DNA of 64,000 nt from Candidatus Vondammii sp. HM_W22 (GTDB taxonomy: Bacteria > Pseudomonadota > Gammaproteobacteria > Chromatiales > Chromatiaceae): NCBI RefSeq assembly GCF_022530855.2, contig NZ_CP099567.1:2356001-2420000 (forward strand), read 5' to 3'. Shown one piece after another: positions 1 to 10,217 of the stretch (the stretch's first letter is position 1; every line of letters begins with the position of its first letter). Position numbers and translations under genes: made by a program. The notes under the pieces were generated by a model, which searched no databases, had not been told where the DNA came from, and saw nothing but the letters and a program-made list of their open reading frames with translations.

Positions 1-348
1 TGTTCTGGACCTGGCACGCGGATCATAGGAGGACTCTGCCCTGACAATGGCATGCAGCAGTTCCGGACGCAGCCGGTTACTCCTCGCAACGTTATCGATC
101 AAAGAAGTGTATCTGGACTTATTGCGTCGCATTGCAACCGTGTCAATACGCGATTTTGAGCTGGATTTTCGTGCTATCCTTGTTCTCCATATCAACTGAT
201 AGTTTGCGCCGAGCATTGGCTGATCAGTAAGAAAGATATTGCCATGGCGGTCTTTATACTTATAGATATCAGCCGATGCCGAGTGCATCGCAGACATTGC
301 GATCACTGCAGAGAGCATGATTAATCTGTTAATTTGAAACCACACCAT
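1..348 (-). CDS. Lytic transglycosylase, N-terminal part (runs off window)
   Basis: This is the first 116 codons of a leftward gene that continues beyond base 1. Residues 1-26 form a signal peptide with a hydrophobic core ending in SAMHSASA. Residues 27-45 (DIYKYKDRHGNIFLTD) match the DUF4124 domain often found at the N-terminus of envelope proteins. Near residues 95-112 the sequence ELLHAIVRAESSYDPRA matches the start of the SLT fold, and the Glu in AES is the expected catalytic residue. By family the enzyme would cleave peptidoglycan between MurNAc and GlcNAc in the periplasm. The ATG at 348 was chosen because it gives a complete signal peptide. The rest of the catalytic domain is not visible. 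Confidence 0.75.
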   Translation of the reverse strand, partial: MVWFQINRLIMLSAVIAMSAMHSASADIYKYKDRHGNIFLTDQPMLGANYQLIWRTRIARKSSSKSRIDTVAMRRNKSRYTSLIDNVARSNRLRPELLHAIVRAESSYDPRARSRT

Positions 349-368
349 CATTCACCATCACCCGGATA

Positions 369-851
369 TCAACGTCCACAACATTTCTTGTCACTACCAC
401 AGGGACACGGATCATTTCGTCCCACCTTTGGCCCCTCATTCACCTGAGCCTTGGTTAATACCAGATCGCCATAATAAAATACCAACGGCCATCCTATTTT
501 TCAAAACGGCTTTTCTCATGGTGTCGGCGGGTAACCCCTTTTTCTTTAAAAATTGCGATAAACTCAACAACGCCCTGTTGATCCTCTTCACCCCCTCCCC
601 GCTTCAGTGGAAACCACCTATAGATCGAGCCATTGGGAATCCAGTGCCCAGCGGTTAGTCGCAGCTTCATCATAATCGTGGCGCTGATCCGGATGCAGAC
701 TGTCGCCAAGAAAGCCGATCTTCCGCTCGGCAAAGGGACACTAACGGGCACGCATCAGATTTTCAGCGGTAGTCACTTCCCGGGCACCTGAAAAGACAGG
801 ACTACAACAGTCATCAAACTCAATATGGGAGCCGCAGTGACAGAGTGACAT
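369..851 (-). pseudogene. YchJ-like protein with SEC-C zinc motif, multiply disrupted
   Basis: An AGGAGG ribosome site lies just upstream of the ATG at 851. The product starts MSLCHCGSHIEFDDCC and ends [17 protein letters not shown], which are the N-terminal and C-terminal cysteine motifs of the UPF0225/YchJ family; the second is a SEC-C metal-binding motif. The middle contains TAG stops at 743-741 and 620-618, another TAG near 496-494 in a shifted frame, and at least two frameshifts. The gene is not translatable as one protein. The family function is unknown beyond metal binding. It sits 20 bases upstream of the lytic transglycosylase. Confidence 0.7.
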
Positions 852-1018
852 CAAACAAAACCTCCTGAAAAATTTAGTGGCACATTAGTACGTCAACCAT
901 TCTCTCCCTATTTTGCCATCATCAGCGCTGAAATTCAGCGAGTCAGAGTGGATTCTGACGATGTGCATTAGTCTCTATTCGAAATTCGAAGATTCAAGAA
1001 AGGAACGCTTTCAAACAC

Positions 1019-1705
1019 GCACTATGCCGAAACCAACAGCCTGTTTGTGAACCACTAGGTCACTGCAAGAAACAGCACCGATCCAAGCAGACATCCGGTG
1101 AGATCCCATAACTGATAGATTCCACCAGAAAGAATGATTCCGATCAATCTGCCACCCGCGTTTGCCATATAGTAGAAGCCGACATTCATCGCCACCTTGT
1201 CGTGGTCGGAATAGGCCAGAACAAGAAACGAATGAACCGCAGAATTGATGGTAAAGACGGCCCCGAACAGGGCCAGCCCGATGACCAGTGACCATGGGAA
1301 ATCCAGTCCCAGATAGATTACTACGATAAGAGCGGCGGTGACCAGCAACAGCACCCAAAAACGGGCCGTTACGCTATCCGGCCCCGGTCATGATGAGAGC
1401 GGCGCAGTAGTTTAGGTGCTGAGGCCGGTACAAATCCATAACCGACAACCCAGAGCGCCATACTAAGTGCCTACTGTCGTATGTTCCCAACCCAACTCGG
1501 AAACAAAGAAGACAGGCAGGGCACAACAAACCAGATATCTCTGACACTAAAGAGAAAAAATTGCGCTGCAAAAAGCCTATTGATCACCGGGACCTTGGAG
1601 AGTATCTGACTGAGTTTTGCTTTTGCCTTGGAGCGCCCGATATCTCTCGGCAGCATCAGTTTGACGCTGACCTTTTCGCTCATTTCATTAACCAGGCAGA
1701 CAAAT
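1019..1705 (-). pseudogene. ArsJ-like MFS transporter, C-terminal part, frameshifted
   Basis: Three leftward reading frames together give the second half of an MFS permease. They contain AAQFFLFSVRDIWFVV (about 1560-1620) and NVGFYYMANAGGRL (about 1140-1190), which I recognise from ArsJ, the family reported to export organoarsenical 1-arseno-3-phosphoglycerate. The frame changes at least twice between 1355 and 1560, and a TAG lies at 1057-1055 shortly before another stop. The N-terminal half is missing: the gene is cut by the IS630 remnant near 1710. No partner glyceraldehyde-3-phosphate dehydrogenase gene is visible. Family assignment is good; function is certainly lost. Confidence 0.6.
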
Positions 1706-1712
1706 ACACTGA

Positions 1713-2710
1713 CTAGGCAGAGTGCTTTATATCTGTCGCATTGAAGTAATTTTCCACTCGTTCAGGCCTTTCTTGCAAGGTTCGCATACAGGATCGTGTT
1801 CTCTTTTTCAGATCGTTCACAGAACAAAACGCTTCCCCGCTATGAAGCATGCTTTTCAGATCACAATTCAGATACTCGTCAGGATTCAGTTCCGGTGAAT
1901 AGGCAGGCAAGAAAAAGACTTCCAGATAGCATTTTACGGTCCGGTCAGATAACCATCGCTTCACTTTCTTGGTATGATGCACTCGTAGGTTGTCCTGTAT
2001 CAGAGATACCTTTCCCGGTATAGATTCAATCAGTGCCCTTAGAAATTTGACCAGCACTTTCGCATTCATGGATGGCTCATACAGCATGAAGCTGTACTTC
2101 ACCCTGAATTCGTAATAGCTGAAATCATACTCAGCGACACTCGTTTGGACGGGAGCCGCTGTGCTGGCGTTTGTCCTTGCGGAGCATAACAGCGACCATA
2201 CTGCGTGGTGTTTTTTATACCTATTTCACCACAGAATATAGTGGCACTCTCTTTTTAGCCCGCTCCTTAATGCCAGGATACTCACCTTTCAACCAGGCCT
2301 GATTTACTGGCTTTTGAAGTGTAAAATCCCAGCACTTAAGGTAGTCGCACACAGTCCGCACAGGGATACTAATCCCCCTGGAACTGCTTGATAAGTTGGG
2401 CAATGGAATCTCGTGTCCAGAGCACAGAGCCGGGTTTGTATTGATCCGGCATATAACCCCGAATCGCTTCAATGACTTTTTGCTCTTGATCTTCAGTCAG
2501 GCGACAGTGTGCATTTTTTGGTCCCCGCTTCGCGATGGCCAGAGCTTCTTTACCACCAACACGATAGCGCTTATACCACTATCCAGCCGTATTTGGATGA
2601 ACATTCAATAAGCCGCCTATTTCCTTAAGCGCTTTCCTTGCAGGCGGAGCTAAACAGCTTGCTGTCTCAGAAGTTCTTGTTGCTCAGTGCTGAGCTTGCG
2701 TGCAGGCTAT
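1713..2710 (-). pseudogene. IS630-family transposase remnant
   Basis: The C-terminal 129 codons (2102-1713) carry the DDE domain end, including LPAYSPELNPDE, which holds the last catalytic acid. Further upstream in other frames are PVRTVCDYLKCWDFTLQKP (winged helix) and a helix-turn-helix piece reading KALKEIGGLLNVHPNTAG. The frame shifts several times and a TAG follows NTAG where the family has an aromatic residue. The element is dead. It truncates the ArsJ-like gene on its left. Confidence 0.75.
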
Positions 2711-3190
2711 TATATTGATATATAAATATCTGCCGAGTTAAGGGAACCTCTAAAAACCCGACAAAAACCAATAGCCCCTAGCAAATCCAGAGAGCCCGGT
2801 ATCTTCATGCTCATTTTTCTGACAACATCCATACTCATACCTCACTTCATCCGACCAGCCACGCCAATCGACGCATGTTGTACACCAAATTCATCACGCC
2901 GGGCCTGCCTTGCCCGATGCTACGCACCAATCAATTGGTCTGCTGGGCAAACACGTGCTCAACTCGAGCCCGAACTCTTGATTATTTTCGGTTTGCCTCT
3001 TGCTCCCGTTCATTCAAGGGGCGTTTGCGTGTCGACTTGCGATGAATCTGACTGCGGTAAAATGTGATGGCGTACTTGCGAATGACCTTGTGCTTCCAGT
3101 CTATGCTGATGTGGCTTTTGTACCCATAGTGGGTTTTGCCATGCTTCTTAGTCCAGTGGGCTGCAACATCCTTCTGGCGACGTTTGTTAT

Positions 3191-4102
3191 TGTAATCCCC
3201 CCGAAAAGTAATCGGGTTTTTAAGTAGAGACTTTTATGATGTTAATCAGAGGAAGTTTTTATGAAGAAATCGAAGTTTTCGGACAGTCAAATTTTGTCCA
3301 TCTTGAAGCAGCACGAAGCCGGTGTTTCGGTGTCAGAGCTGGCGTGCGAGCACGGGGTTAGCACGGCACTGATTTATCAGTGGCGTGCCAAATACGGTGG
3401 AATGGATGCCTCCCTGATGAAAGAGGTCAAAGATCTACGTGCTGAGAATGCCCGACTTAAGAAGATGTACGCAGAAGAACGGATCAAAGCGGAACTGCGA
3501 CAGGAAGCCCTTGAGGGAAAGTTGTAGCGCCATCTCGTCGAAGGGGGATGGCGAAGCACACCGTGAGCCGTGATGGTATCAGTATCCGTTTAGCCTGTAT
3601 CACTTTTGGTATCAGTCAGACCTGTTACCGATATGAGGCTAAATGCTCTAGTGAAAACAGGCCGATTGGCTATTGCGACTGAGACAAACGCACAAGCGTT
3701 GGGGCTTTGGTTTGTGCTTTCTGTATCTACGCAATGTGAAAGGCTATGGCTAGAACCACAAGCGGGGGTATCGCATTTATCGGGAGTTAGAACTTAACCT
3801 TCTGATTGAGCCCCGAAAAAGGATCAAGTCTGGTCGATGGATTTTATGTCAGACCAGCTTCGTGATGGGCGCCACTTCCGTACGTTCAATGTGATGGATG
3901 ATTACAACCGTGAAGGGCTGGGAATTGAAGTCGGTTTATCACTACCTCATCGCGCGTGGTTCGGGCGCTAGAGCAAATCATTGAGTGGCGTGGAAAACCA
4001 GCGGCACTGCGGTGTGACAACGGGCCAGAGTATCTTAGTCAAACCCTGGTGAACTGGGCGAATGCGCACCGAACCACCTTGCTGTATACCCAACCGAGTA
4101 AG
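3191..4102 (+). mobile_element. IS3-family element inside IS5, 3' end missing
   Basis: The left end starts at about 3191 (TGTAATCCCCCCGAAAAG), directly after IS5 sequence. It carries an intact orfA (3261-3527) and a badly frameshifted orfB, in which [17 protein letters not shown]-like and RCDNGPEYLSQTLVNWA pieces of the DDE integrase core can still be read. orfB stops abruptly after LLYTQPSK near 4100, where family members continue for roughly 80 residues, and IS5 sequence resumes. The 3' end and right terminal repeat were therefore lost, together with some IS5 sequence. Confidence 0.7.
3261..3527 (+). CDS. IS3-family transposase OrfA
   Basis: An 88-residue protein with an N-terminal helix-turn-helix (SDSQILSILKQHEAGVSVSE, then EHGVSTALIYQWRAKY) followed by a leucine-zipper-like coiled coil (EVKDLRAENARLKKMYAEER). 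This is the standard OrfA layout of the IS3 family: DNA binding at the terminal repeats and dimerisation. The frame is open, but the partner OrfB is destroyed, so it cannot support transposition on its own. A degraded copy of the same OrfB occurs at 48557-48672. Confidence 0.85.
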   Translation: MKKSKFSDSQILSILKQHEAGVSVSELACEHGVSTALIYQWRAKYGGMDASLMKEVKDLRAENARLKKMYAEERIKAELRQEALEGKL

Positions 4103-4575
4103 CGTATTACGTTGCCTGGGTACTGGGACGATAGCGGCATCTACAATCTGTCCTTTGCGAGCACTGAAGCCTGCTGCATCAATCTGGATCAACAGCGCTG
4201 AAAAGAGTTTATCAACAAGGCCTCGTTCTTTCAGACGCTCACGATACACCCAAACCATTTTGGTATCGGAGACCTTATCCCTCCAGGCTCAGTCCAAGAA
4301 AATGACAAAAGCTATAGCGATCCCGAATCTGGAACTCTGTTTGATCATCGGATAGATTGAACAAACGCTGTAGGACCAACACCTTGAACATCAGTACCGC
4401 ATCGTAAGGTGGATGCCCACCTTTACTGGGGTCACTGTTCTTATAAACTGAGCCCAACAATGTTATACGATTTTTATCGTTTCATGTTTGCGATGTTAAA
4501 GGAAGACTTTTCTTGCAAGATATTCTATCATAATATGGATTGTTAATTCATACTTATCATGTGGTTATGAATAAT

Positions 4576-6588
4576 TCATGGGCAACTAGCTATCATAGCC
4601 TGCCCAAGCGATAACCCGCCATCGTTCGCCGGTGTTGCTATCGGCGCAAGAAGCGCCTCCAACTCGATGGCCGCCTGTCCCTCGAAACCGGCGGAGTCGC
4701 GGCAGACATCAACTGCCGCTGCAACTGCATCAAACAGACGCCCGGCAGACGAGGCTGGCGGACTATTCAGTCCTTTCTCTGCCATGGTCTTTAAAGTCGC
4801 CAGGGGTTTGCTATTAAGGAAGCGGATGATACCCAACTCCCCATACACTTCTGCAACCTGATCCCAATCCAGCATATATAACAACTGTGCAAAAGTGTTG
4901 CGCCAGGGTTCGCGCATCGACTGAGCGCCGCCCAACATGGGAACCGGCTGAAAATAAGCAACGCGTTCAAAGCCATGGTAATCCGCCAGCAGGAATTCAC
5001 CACCCCAGATAGTTTCATCCTCGCCAAAACCCAACCCATCCAGTGCTACGCCAAATACCTTCTCAGTATCCATCGGTAGCACGTGTTCCGCCATACAACC
5101 CGCTATATGGGCATGATGGTGCTGCACCTCGACAAGTTGTACATCCTCCTCTGCGGCAATCACCTTGCCCAACTGAGTCGACAGGTAGTCAGGATGTTTG
5201 TCCACCGCAATCACTGCCGGCGAGAAATCAAACAGTTGCCGGTAGAGTTGCAGATTATGACGATAATCCTGGTGAGTGGCGGCATCCTCCAGATCGCCCA
5301 TATGCTGAGACAGGATAGCCCTGCCATCTTTCAATAGACAAAAGGTATTCTTCAGTTCCCCACCCATTGCCAGGATATTTTCAGCATCGGCGAATCCATC
5401 CGGCAACAGGATCGGCTGTGGTGCATATCCCCGTGCACGACGCAAGAATTGTGGTTTGCTATCTGCCATGCGCAACACCGAATCGTCCAGACGGTTAACG
5501 ATGTCACGGTCGTGCAGCAGGTAGTAATCGGCGATCTGATCGAGCCGCTGATGCGCATCCCGATTGCTGATGGTCTGAGGTTCATCACTGCGATTGCCCG
5601 AAGTCAGTACAATCGGCTTCGTCATATCCTGCATCAGCAGATGATGCAGAGGAGTGTAAGGCAGCATGAAGCCCAAAGTATTCTGAACTTGGCGCAATAC
5701 CCTGGGCGAGGGTTTCTCCAGCAGCATTCAACACCACAATCGGTGCAGCTCTGTCATTCAGTAGTGCCGTCTCTGTATTATCCACTTCAGCAAAGCGTGA
5801 AACCATCTCCGTGTCCCGTGCCATCAAAGCAAGTGCCTTTGATAGCGGTGCTTGCGCTGGCGCAGACGGTCAACCGCATCTTCATTGCTTGCATCGCAGG
5901 CAAGATGAATACCGCCAATGCCCTTGATCGCAACAATACTGCCTTGACGGATCAGGTGAGCAGCCGTTGCTATGACATCACAATTGTCATCCGGTACCAG
6001 CCGCTCTCCTCCTGCATCCTCCAGCCAGACCTGTGGACCACAGTCACTATAGGCGTTGGGCTGGGCATGGAAACGGCGATTAGCCGGATCTTCATATTCG
6101 GCCAGACACCGCTCACACATCGAAAAAGAGGCCATGCTGGTATTAGCACGGTCATAGGGTATCGCTCTGATAATCGACAGCCTGGGACCGCAATGGGTGC
6201 AGTTGGTAAAAGGGTAGCGGTAACGTCGATTGGTGGGATCCAAAACCTCGGCGAGACACTCCGGACAGGTTGCGGCATCTGCTGCCACATTGGTGCGCAC
6301 CTTGCCTTCCCGGCTGACGACAATCTGAAAATCCTTCGGGATCACTCCATCATCATTCAATACCGTGCGAACAATCTCTTCAATACGTGACAAAGGAGGT
6401 TGCTCAGTCCGCAGACGTCGCACGAAATCATCCAACAATACCTGGCTTCCCCAGGCTTGAATCAGCACCCCTTCAGCATCATTCCAGACCCGTCCGGCAA
6501 TCCCGCACTCATTGGCCAGCCGCCACACAGTCGGCCGAAACCCCACTCCCTGTACAATACCGGTTACCCGGATGTTTTCTCTTGTCAT
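4576..6588 (-). pseudogene. hypF: HypF carbamoyltransferase, two frameshifts and internal C-terminal deletion
   Basis: HypF makes the thiocyanate/cyanide ligand precursor for [NiFe] hydrogenase from carbamoyl phosphate. The N-terminal acylphosphatase domain (TGIVQGVGFRPTVWRLA), two Cys4 zinc motifs (CPECLAEVL...CTHCGPRLS and CERCLAEY...CGPQVW), the YrdC-like domain and the Kae1-like domain (EVQHHHAHIAGCMAEH) are all recognisable in order. The frame changes near 5830 and near 5710; the first is repaired by one A in an AAA run. The C-terminus joins AIELEALLAPI directly to PANDGGLSLGQAMIA, skipping roughly 100 or more residues that family members have there. I start at the ATG at 6588 (MTRENIRVTGIVQG). 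No other hyp or hydrogenase gene is in the window. Confidence 0.85.
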
Positions 6589-6847
6589 CAATGCACCGTA
6601 CAAACCATACATGACCAAATTAATATTAAATTCTCTTAATTATTCAAATGGTTACTGAAAATTCATCCTCATTAAGTCAGGCTGCTTTCCAGCAAATCCA
6701 GTCTAGCAAAATCAATAAGTTAAGCTTCCATTTAGGAGAAAAATTATGTGCTTTGATACTTGGAAGAAAGCACCCAACGTTCTGCGGATTCTTTTAAATC
6801 ACACCTTTATCTGGCTTTCACAAATCGATACGTTATCTCTGGCCAAA
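6589..6847. other. Intergenic stretch between hypF and hsdR
   Basis: About 260 bases, AT-richer than the flanking genes. It contains a short rightward reading frame beginning ATGTGCTTTGATACTTGG at about 6746 behind a GGAG, too short and unlike any family I know. It lies upstream of the leftward hypF start, so it should hold the hypF promoter, and downstream of the hsdR stop. No convincing terminator hairpin was seen. Confidence 0.4.
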
Positions 6848-9800
6848 CTAGTTCCCAATGATATGCTGCAAACTCTGTTTCATAGCAGCCCTAAATGCAG
6901 CATCCCCCAATAATTTATACAACTCCATTTCATTGCGGCGATTCTTGAGCATAACCTCTTCAAAAATTTTCTCGAATGCCAACTGACGGTTGTGAGTATC
7001 CTGATTGTTTTTGTACTTCTCTTCAAAATCAGGATGAACCTTTATACTGTCTGCAATATTGACGAACTTAACCCGCTGCTCTTCAGGAGTGGCACTCCAC
7101 CCCTGGAACCAGCGTTCATTAAAGTTTTGAATAATCTCATCCAGTGGATCTCGTTCTTCTTCGCCATGAGTACCGCGTGGATTTGGGTTCTGTGGGTCGA
7201 GCTCAGTTTCAGTATCATCAAGGCCGATACTGTGATTGAGCTTCACTCTTTCGAGGCCGTATGAAGAGAGGTCCACTGACTCCAAAAGCTCATCAAGCTT
7301 ATCCGCATTTGGGTCTTGCACCTTCAGCTTGGGGATAAGGAACTTAAGGAACCAGAACAGCTTCTCCCAAGCTGCAATCTCATAAGGCATGATAGCGGCC
7401 ATCTGGCCATAGATTTTCACAAACTGCTTGGCTTTGATTTTGAAATCAGCCTTATCATCATCCTCCAGCTCAAGTTCTTCATTGAATCTAGCTGCCGCAG
7501 CATCAATGATGGGACTAAGCTCCTGCGCATCAGCATCATTGAAATATCGTTCAACAAAGTGCTCTACTTTATGCCATTCATACACACCCATATCATCCAT
7601 GGCATCTTTCAGCTCATGCAGCACATTGACATCTGTTGCCTGAGACAGGCTGGTTGCAGTATAGAACGGGTCGAATGCCTTCTTGATATCTTCTGCCAAA
7701 TTGAAAAAATCGAGAATAAAGAGGTCTTCGGTCTTCTTACTCCACTTAGGGGCAGCTCGATTGAGGCGTGACAACGCCTGTACCGCCAGTACCCCTTGCA
7801 GCTTCTTATCCACATACATAGAACAAAGTCTGGGCTGATCGAAACCTGTCAGATATTTATTTGTGACAATCAACAACCTGTAGGCATCCTGGTTGATTCC
7901 TTTTGGAACCGGGTCATTTGGACTCTTTCTCTTGTAATTGACGTCGAAGTAGTCCCTGGTATCACCCTCGGGAAATCCGTTCACCTCTGCTTCTGTATAC
8001 TCGATCCCATCCACTTCCTTGGTGCCTGAGAAAGCGATCAGCGCCTTGAAAGGTTTACCCATATCGTCAAGCAGGCGGTTAATCGCCTTATGGTAACGGA
8101 TAGCGGTCTCAATGCTCTGTGTAATGACCATTCCCTTGGCCTTTCCTTTCAGCTTTTTGCCATTGACCACTTGGGAGACAAAATGGTCGAGCATAATTTC
8201 GGCTTTGATGTTGATGGTCTGCTAATTGCGCTCCACGTAGGCACGTAGCTTCTTCTGTGCCTTTGCACTATCGAAGAGTGGATTGTCCTCTATCGACTTC
8301 TGAATTTCATAATAGCTCTTATAGGTGGTGTAGTTGGCTAGCACATCGAGGATGAACCCCTCTTCGATGGCCTGCTTCATTGAATAGAGGTGGAAGGGGT
8401 CAAAGCTTCCATCAGATTGTTTGACACCAAACTTCTCCAGGGTGTTGTTTTTAGGTGTCGCGGTAAAGGCAAAATAGGATGCATTGCCGCGCATCTTGCG
8501 TGACTTCATGGCCTGGAGAATTTTATCCTGCACATCCAGCCCCTCATCCTCGCCATTGTCTTCCTTACCCATAGCCCTATTCATATTATCGTGGGCTGAA
8601 CCACTCTGAGAGCTGTGGGCCTCATCAATGATGACAGCAAATCGGTTTCTGCTGAGATCATCGATGCCATCTATGATAAAAGGGAATTTCTGGATGGTCG
8701 TAATGATTATCTTCTTGCCTTGTTCCAGCGCTACCTTGAGTTCAGAGGATTTGAAGGCCGGAGCGATGATATTCTTAACCGCGGAGAACTCCTTGATGTT
8801 CTCACGCAACTGCTTATCGAGCAGGCGTCGGTCGGTCACCACGATCACCGAGTCGAACAGAGGCTGATCCAGCCCCTTGGCACCCGGCACATCCTCACTC
8901 ACTGGATAGGCCTCGATCAGCTGATAGGCTGCCCAGGTGATGGAATTGGACTTTCCCGAACCGGCCGAATGCTGAATCAGGTAGGTCTGCCCTACCCCTT
9001 TGGTACCGACATCCGCTATCAGCTTTCGCACCACATCCAACTGGTGGTAACGGGGAAAGAACAGTGTTCGCTTGTTCAATGACCTCTTGGCACTAGCATC
9101 GAGCCTGACGAAGTGTTGGATAATACTGGCGATGCTCTCCTTGCTGAACACCTCCTCCCAGAGATAAGACGTCTTGTGACCATTGGGGTTCGACGGATTA
9201 CCTGTACCGAAATTAAAGCCCTTGTTGAATGGAAGAAAAATGGTGCTCTTCCCTGCCAGTTTGGTGGTCATGTAGACCTCATCGGTATCCACCGCCATGT
9301 GAACCAGACATCGGCCGAACTGCATCAGGGACTGGGCAATATCCCGATCATTACGATACTGCTTCTGCCCATGATAGCGGGCAGTCTGGCCGGTCCATGG
9401 GTTTTTTAACTCCAGGGTAGCGAAAGGCAGGCCATTGATGAAGAGCACCAGATCGATCTCTTCCAGAGTGTTGGCCAGCGAATAACGCACCTGACGGGTA
9501 CTGCTGAAGATGTTCTCGGCGAAGTTCTGCTTTACCTTCTCAGAGCTACTGGCAAGTGGTGCTGGATACATCAGGTGGAGATGGGCGTCATCAACACTGA
9601 GCCCCTTCTTCAGCAGGTGAAGCAGCCCGTACTTTTTAACCAACCGGTCATAGCGTTCAAGCACCTTCCGTTGCCGGTCGGCACCGCCTTTTTGCAGCTT
9701 AGCCAACGCCTCTTCCTGGGTATTTTCCAGAAAACCCCAGAACCGCTTGGTATCAATGGCGTAATGGGCATTGAAGTCCAGTGGTAAACCCAACTCATAG

Positions 9801-9925
9801 CCATGACTGGCGCTGAACGGGATATCCCCACCCTCTGCGACTCGCTTCTGCTCCTCCAGGCATGTACCGGGAAGGTATCTCTCTATGGCCGCTTCCAGGG
9901 CCTGCTCGCTGGTATCACTTACCAT
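6848..9925 (-). pseudogene. hsdR: Type I restriction enzyme R subunit, split by one in-frame TAG
   Basis: The two halves (9925-8222, 567 codons; then 448 codons to 6848) are in the same frame and separated only by a TAG at 8224-8222, giving about 1025 residues, the usual HsdR length. Residue about 170 has the nuclease motif LELKN; the Walker A motif QHSAGSGKS lies near residue 320, DEAHSSQSG near 433, and helicase motifs (FTATPKNNTLEKFG; GFDQPRLCSMYVDKKLQG) follow. HsdR is the translocating motor and nuclease of the HsdRMS complex. As read, the product would be a nuclease plus half a motor and should not cut DNA. A single suppressed or miscalled TAG would restore it. Confidence 0.9.
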
Positions 9926-9975
9926 AAGTCCCTCTTCTTTATTTTATTCGTTTTTCTTTACAACGATACGACTGC

Positions 9976-10182
9976 TCAAAGCCCCTGGGTCTTGAGTTTA
10001 CTACCCGAATTTTGCAGTGGTGCCTTGAATTTTTTTTGGGTGATGAGTAACTCATCCCCCAGAGCAGAGGGCTGATTGGCCTGCCACTCCTGCAGGTGTT
10101 CGCGCTCCTTAAAATCCAAATCGCTGAAGGTCTTTACCGTAACCGGCGAGATGCGATTATCTTGTGAGTTGATCATGTACAT
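9976..10182 (-). pseudogene. Fragment of a DUF91/NucS-like endonuclease-type protein
   Basis: 68 codons between hsdS and hsdR. The N-terminus reads TFSDLDFKEREHLQEWQA and then SALGDELLITQKKF, which matches the start of a family of putative nucleases I recall as DUF91/DUF4268-type proteins (usually continuing with an ERLDLLALD segment). Here the sequence diverges after QKKF and stops, so the whole catalytic part is missing. Such proteins are commonly carried inside type I restriction operons. Confidence in the family is moderate; confidence that it is a fragment is higher. Confidence 0.5.
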
Positions 10183-10217
10183 AGCGGTTCCTTTCCTTAA
10201 TTTCTATCCGTTCTGCC

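Larger units (their letters stand above)
2742..4460 (-). mobile_element. IS5-family element, split by an IS3 element
   Basis: The terminal sequence GGGAACCTCTAAAAA at 2742 and the protein pieces read leftward match the fuller IS5 copy at 52586-53653. The 5' part (4460 to about 4103) encodes the N-terminal domain with PSKGGHPPYDAVLMFKVLVL; the 3' part (about 3190 to 2742) encodes the region after NVETHW and the C-terminus. Between them sits an IS3 element. Comparison with the other copy shows that about 60 bases of IS5 are missing at the junction, so this was not a clean insertion. Several frameshifts; not functional. Confidence 0.75.

Noticed and set aside
3968-4355. Two overlapping ORFs suggesting a small gene between IS5 and hypF
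   Set aside because: One is the split IS5 transposase read leftward, the other its complement.
5449-6390. 313-codon rightward ORF across hypF
   Set aside because: Antisense to recognisable HypF domains including zinc motifs; no family resemblance of its own.
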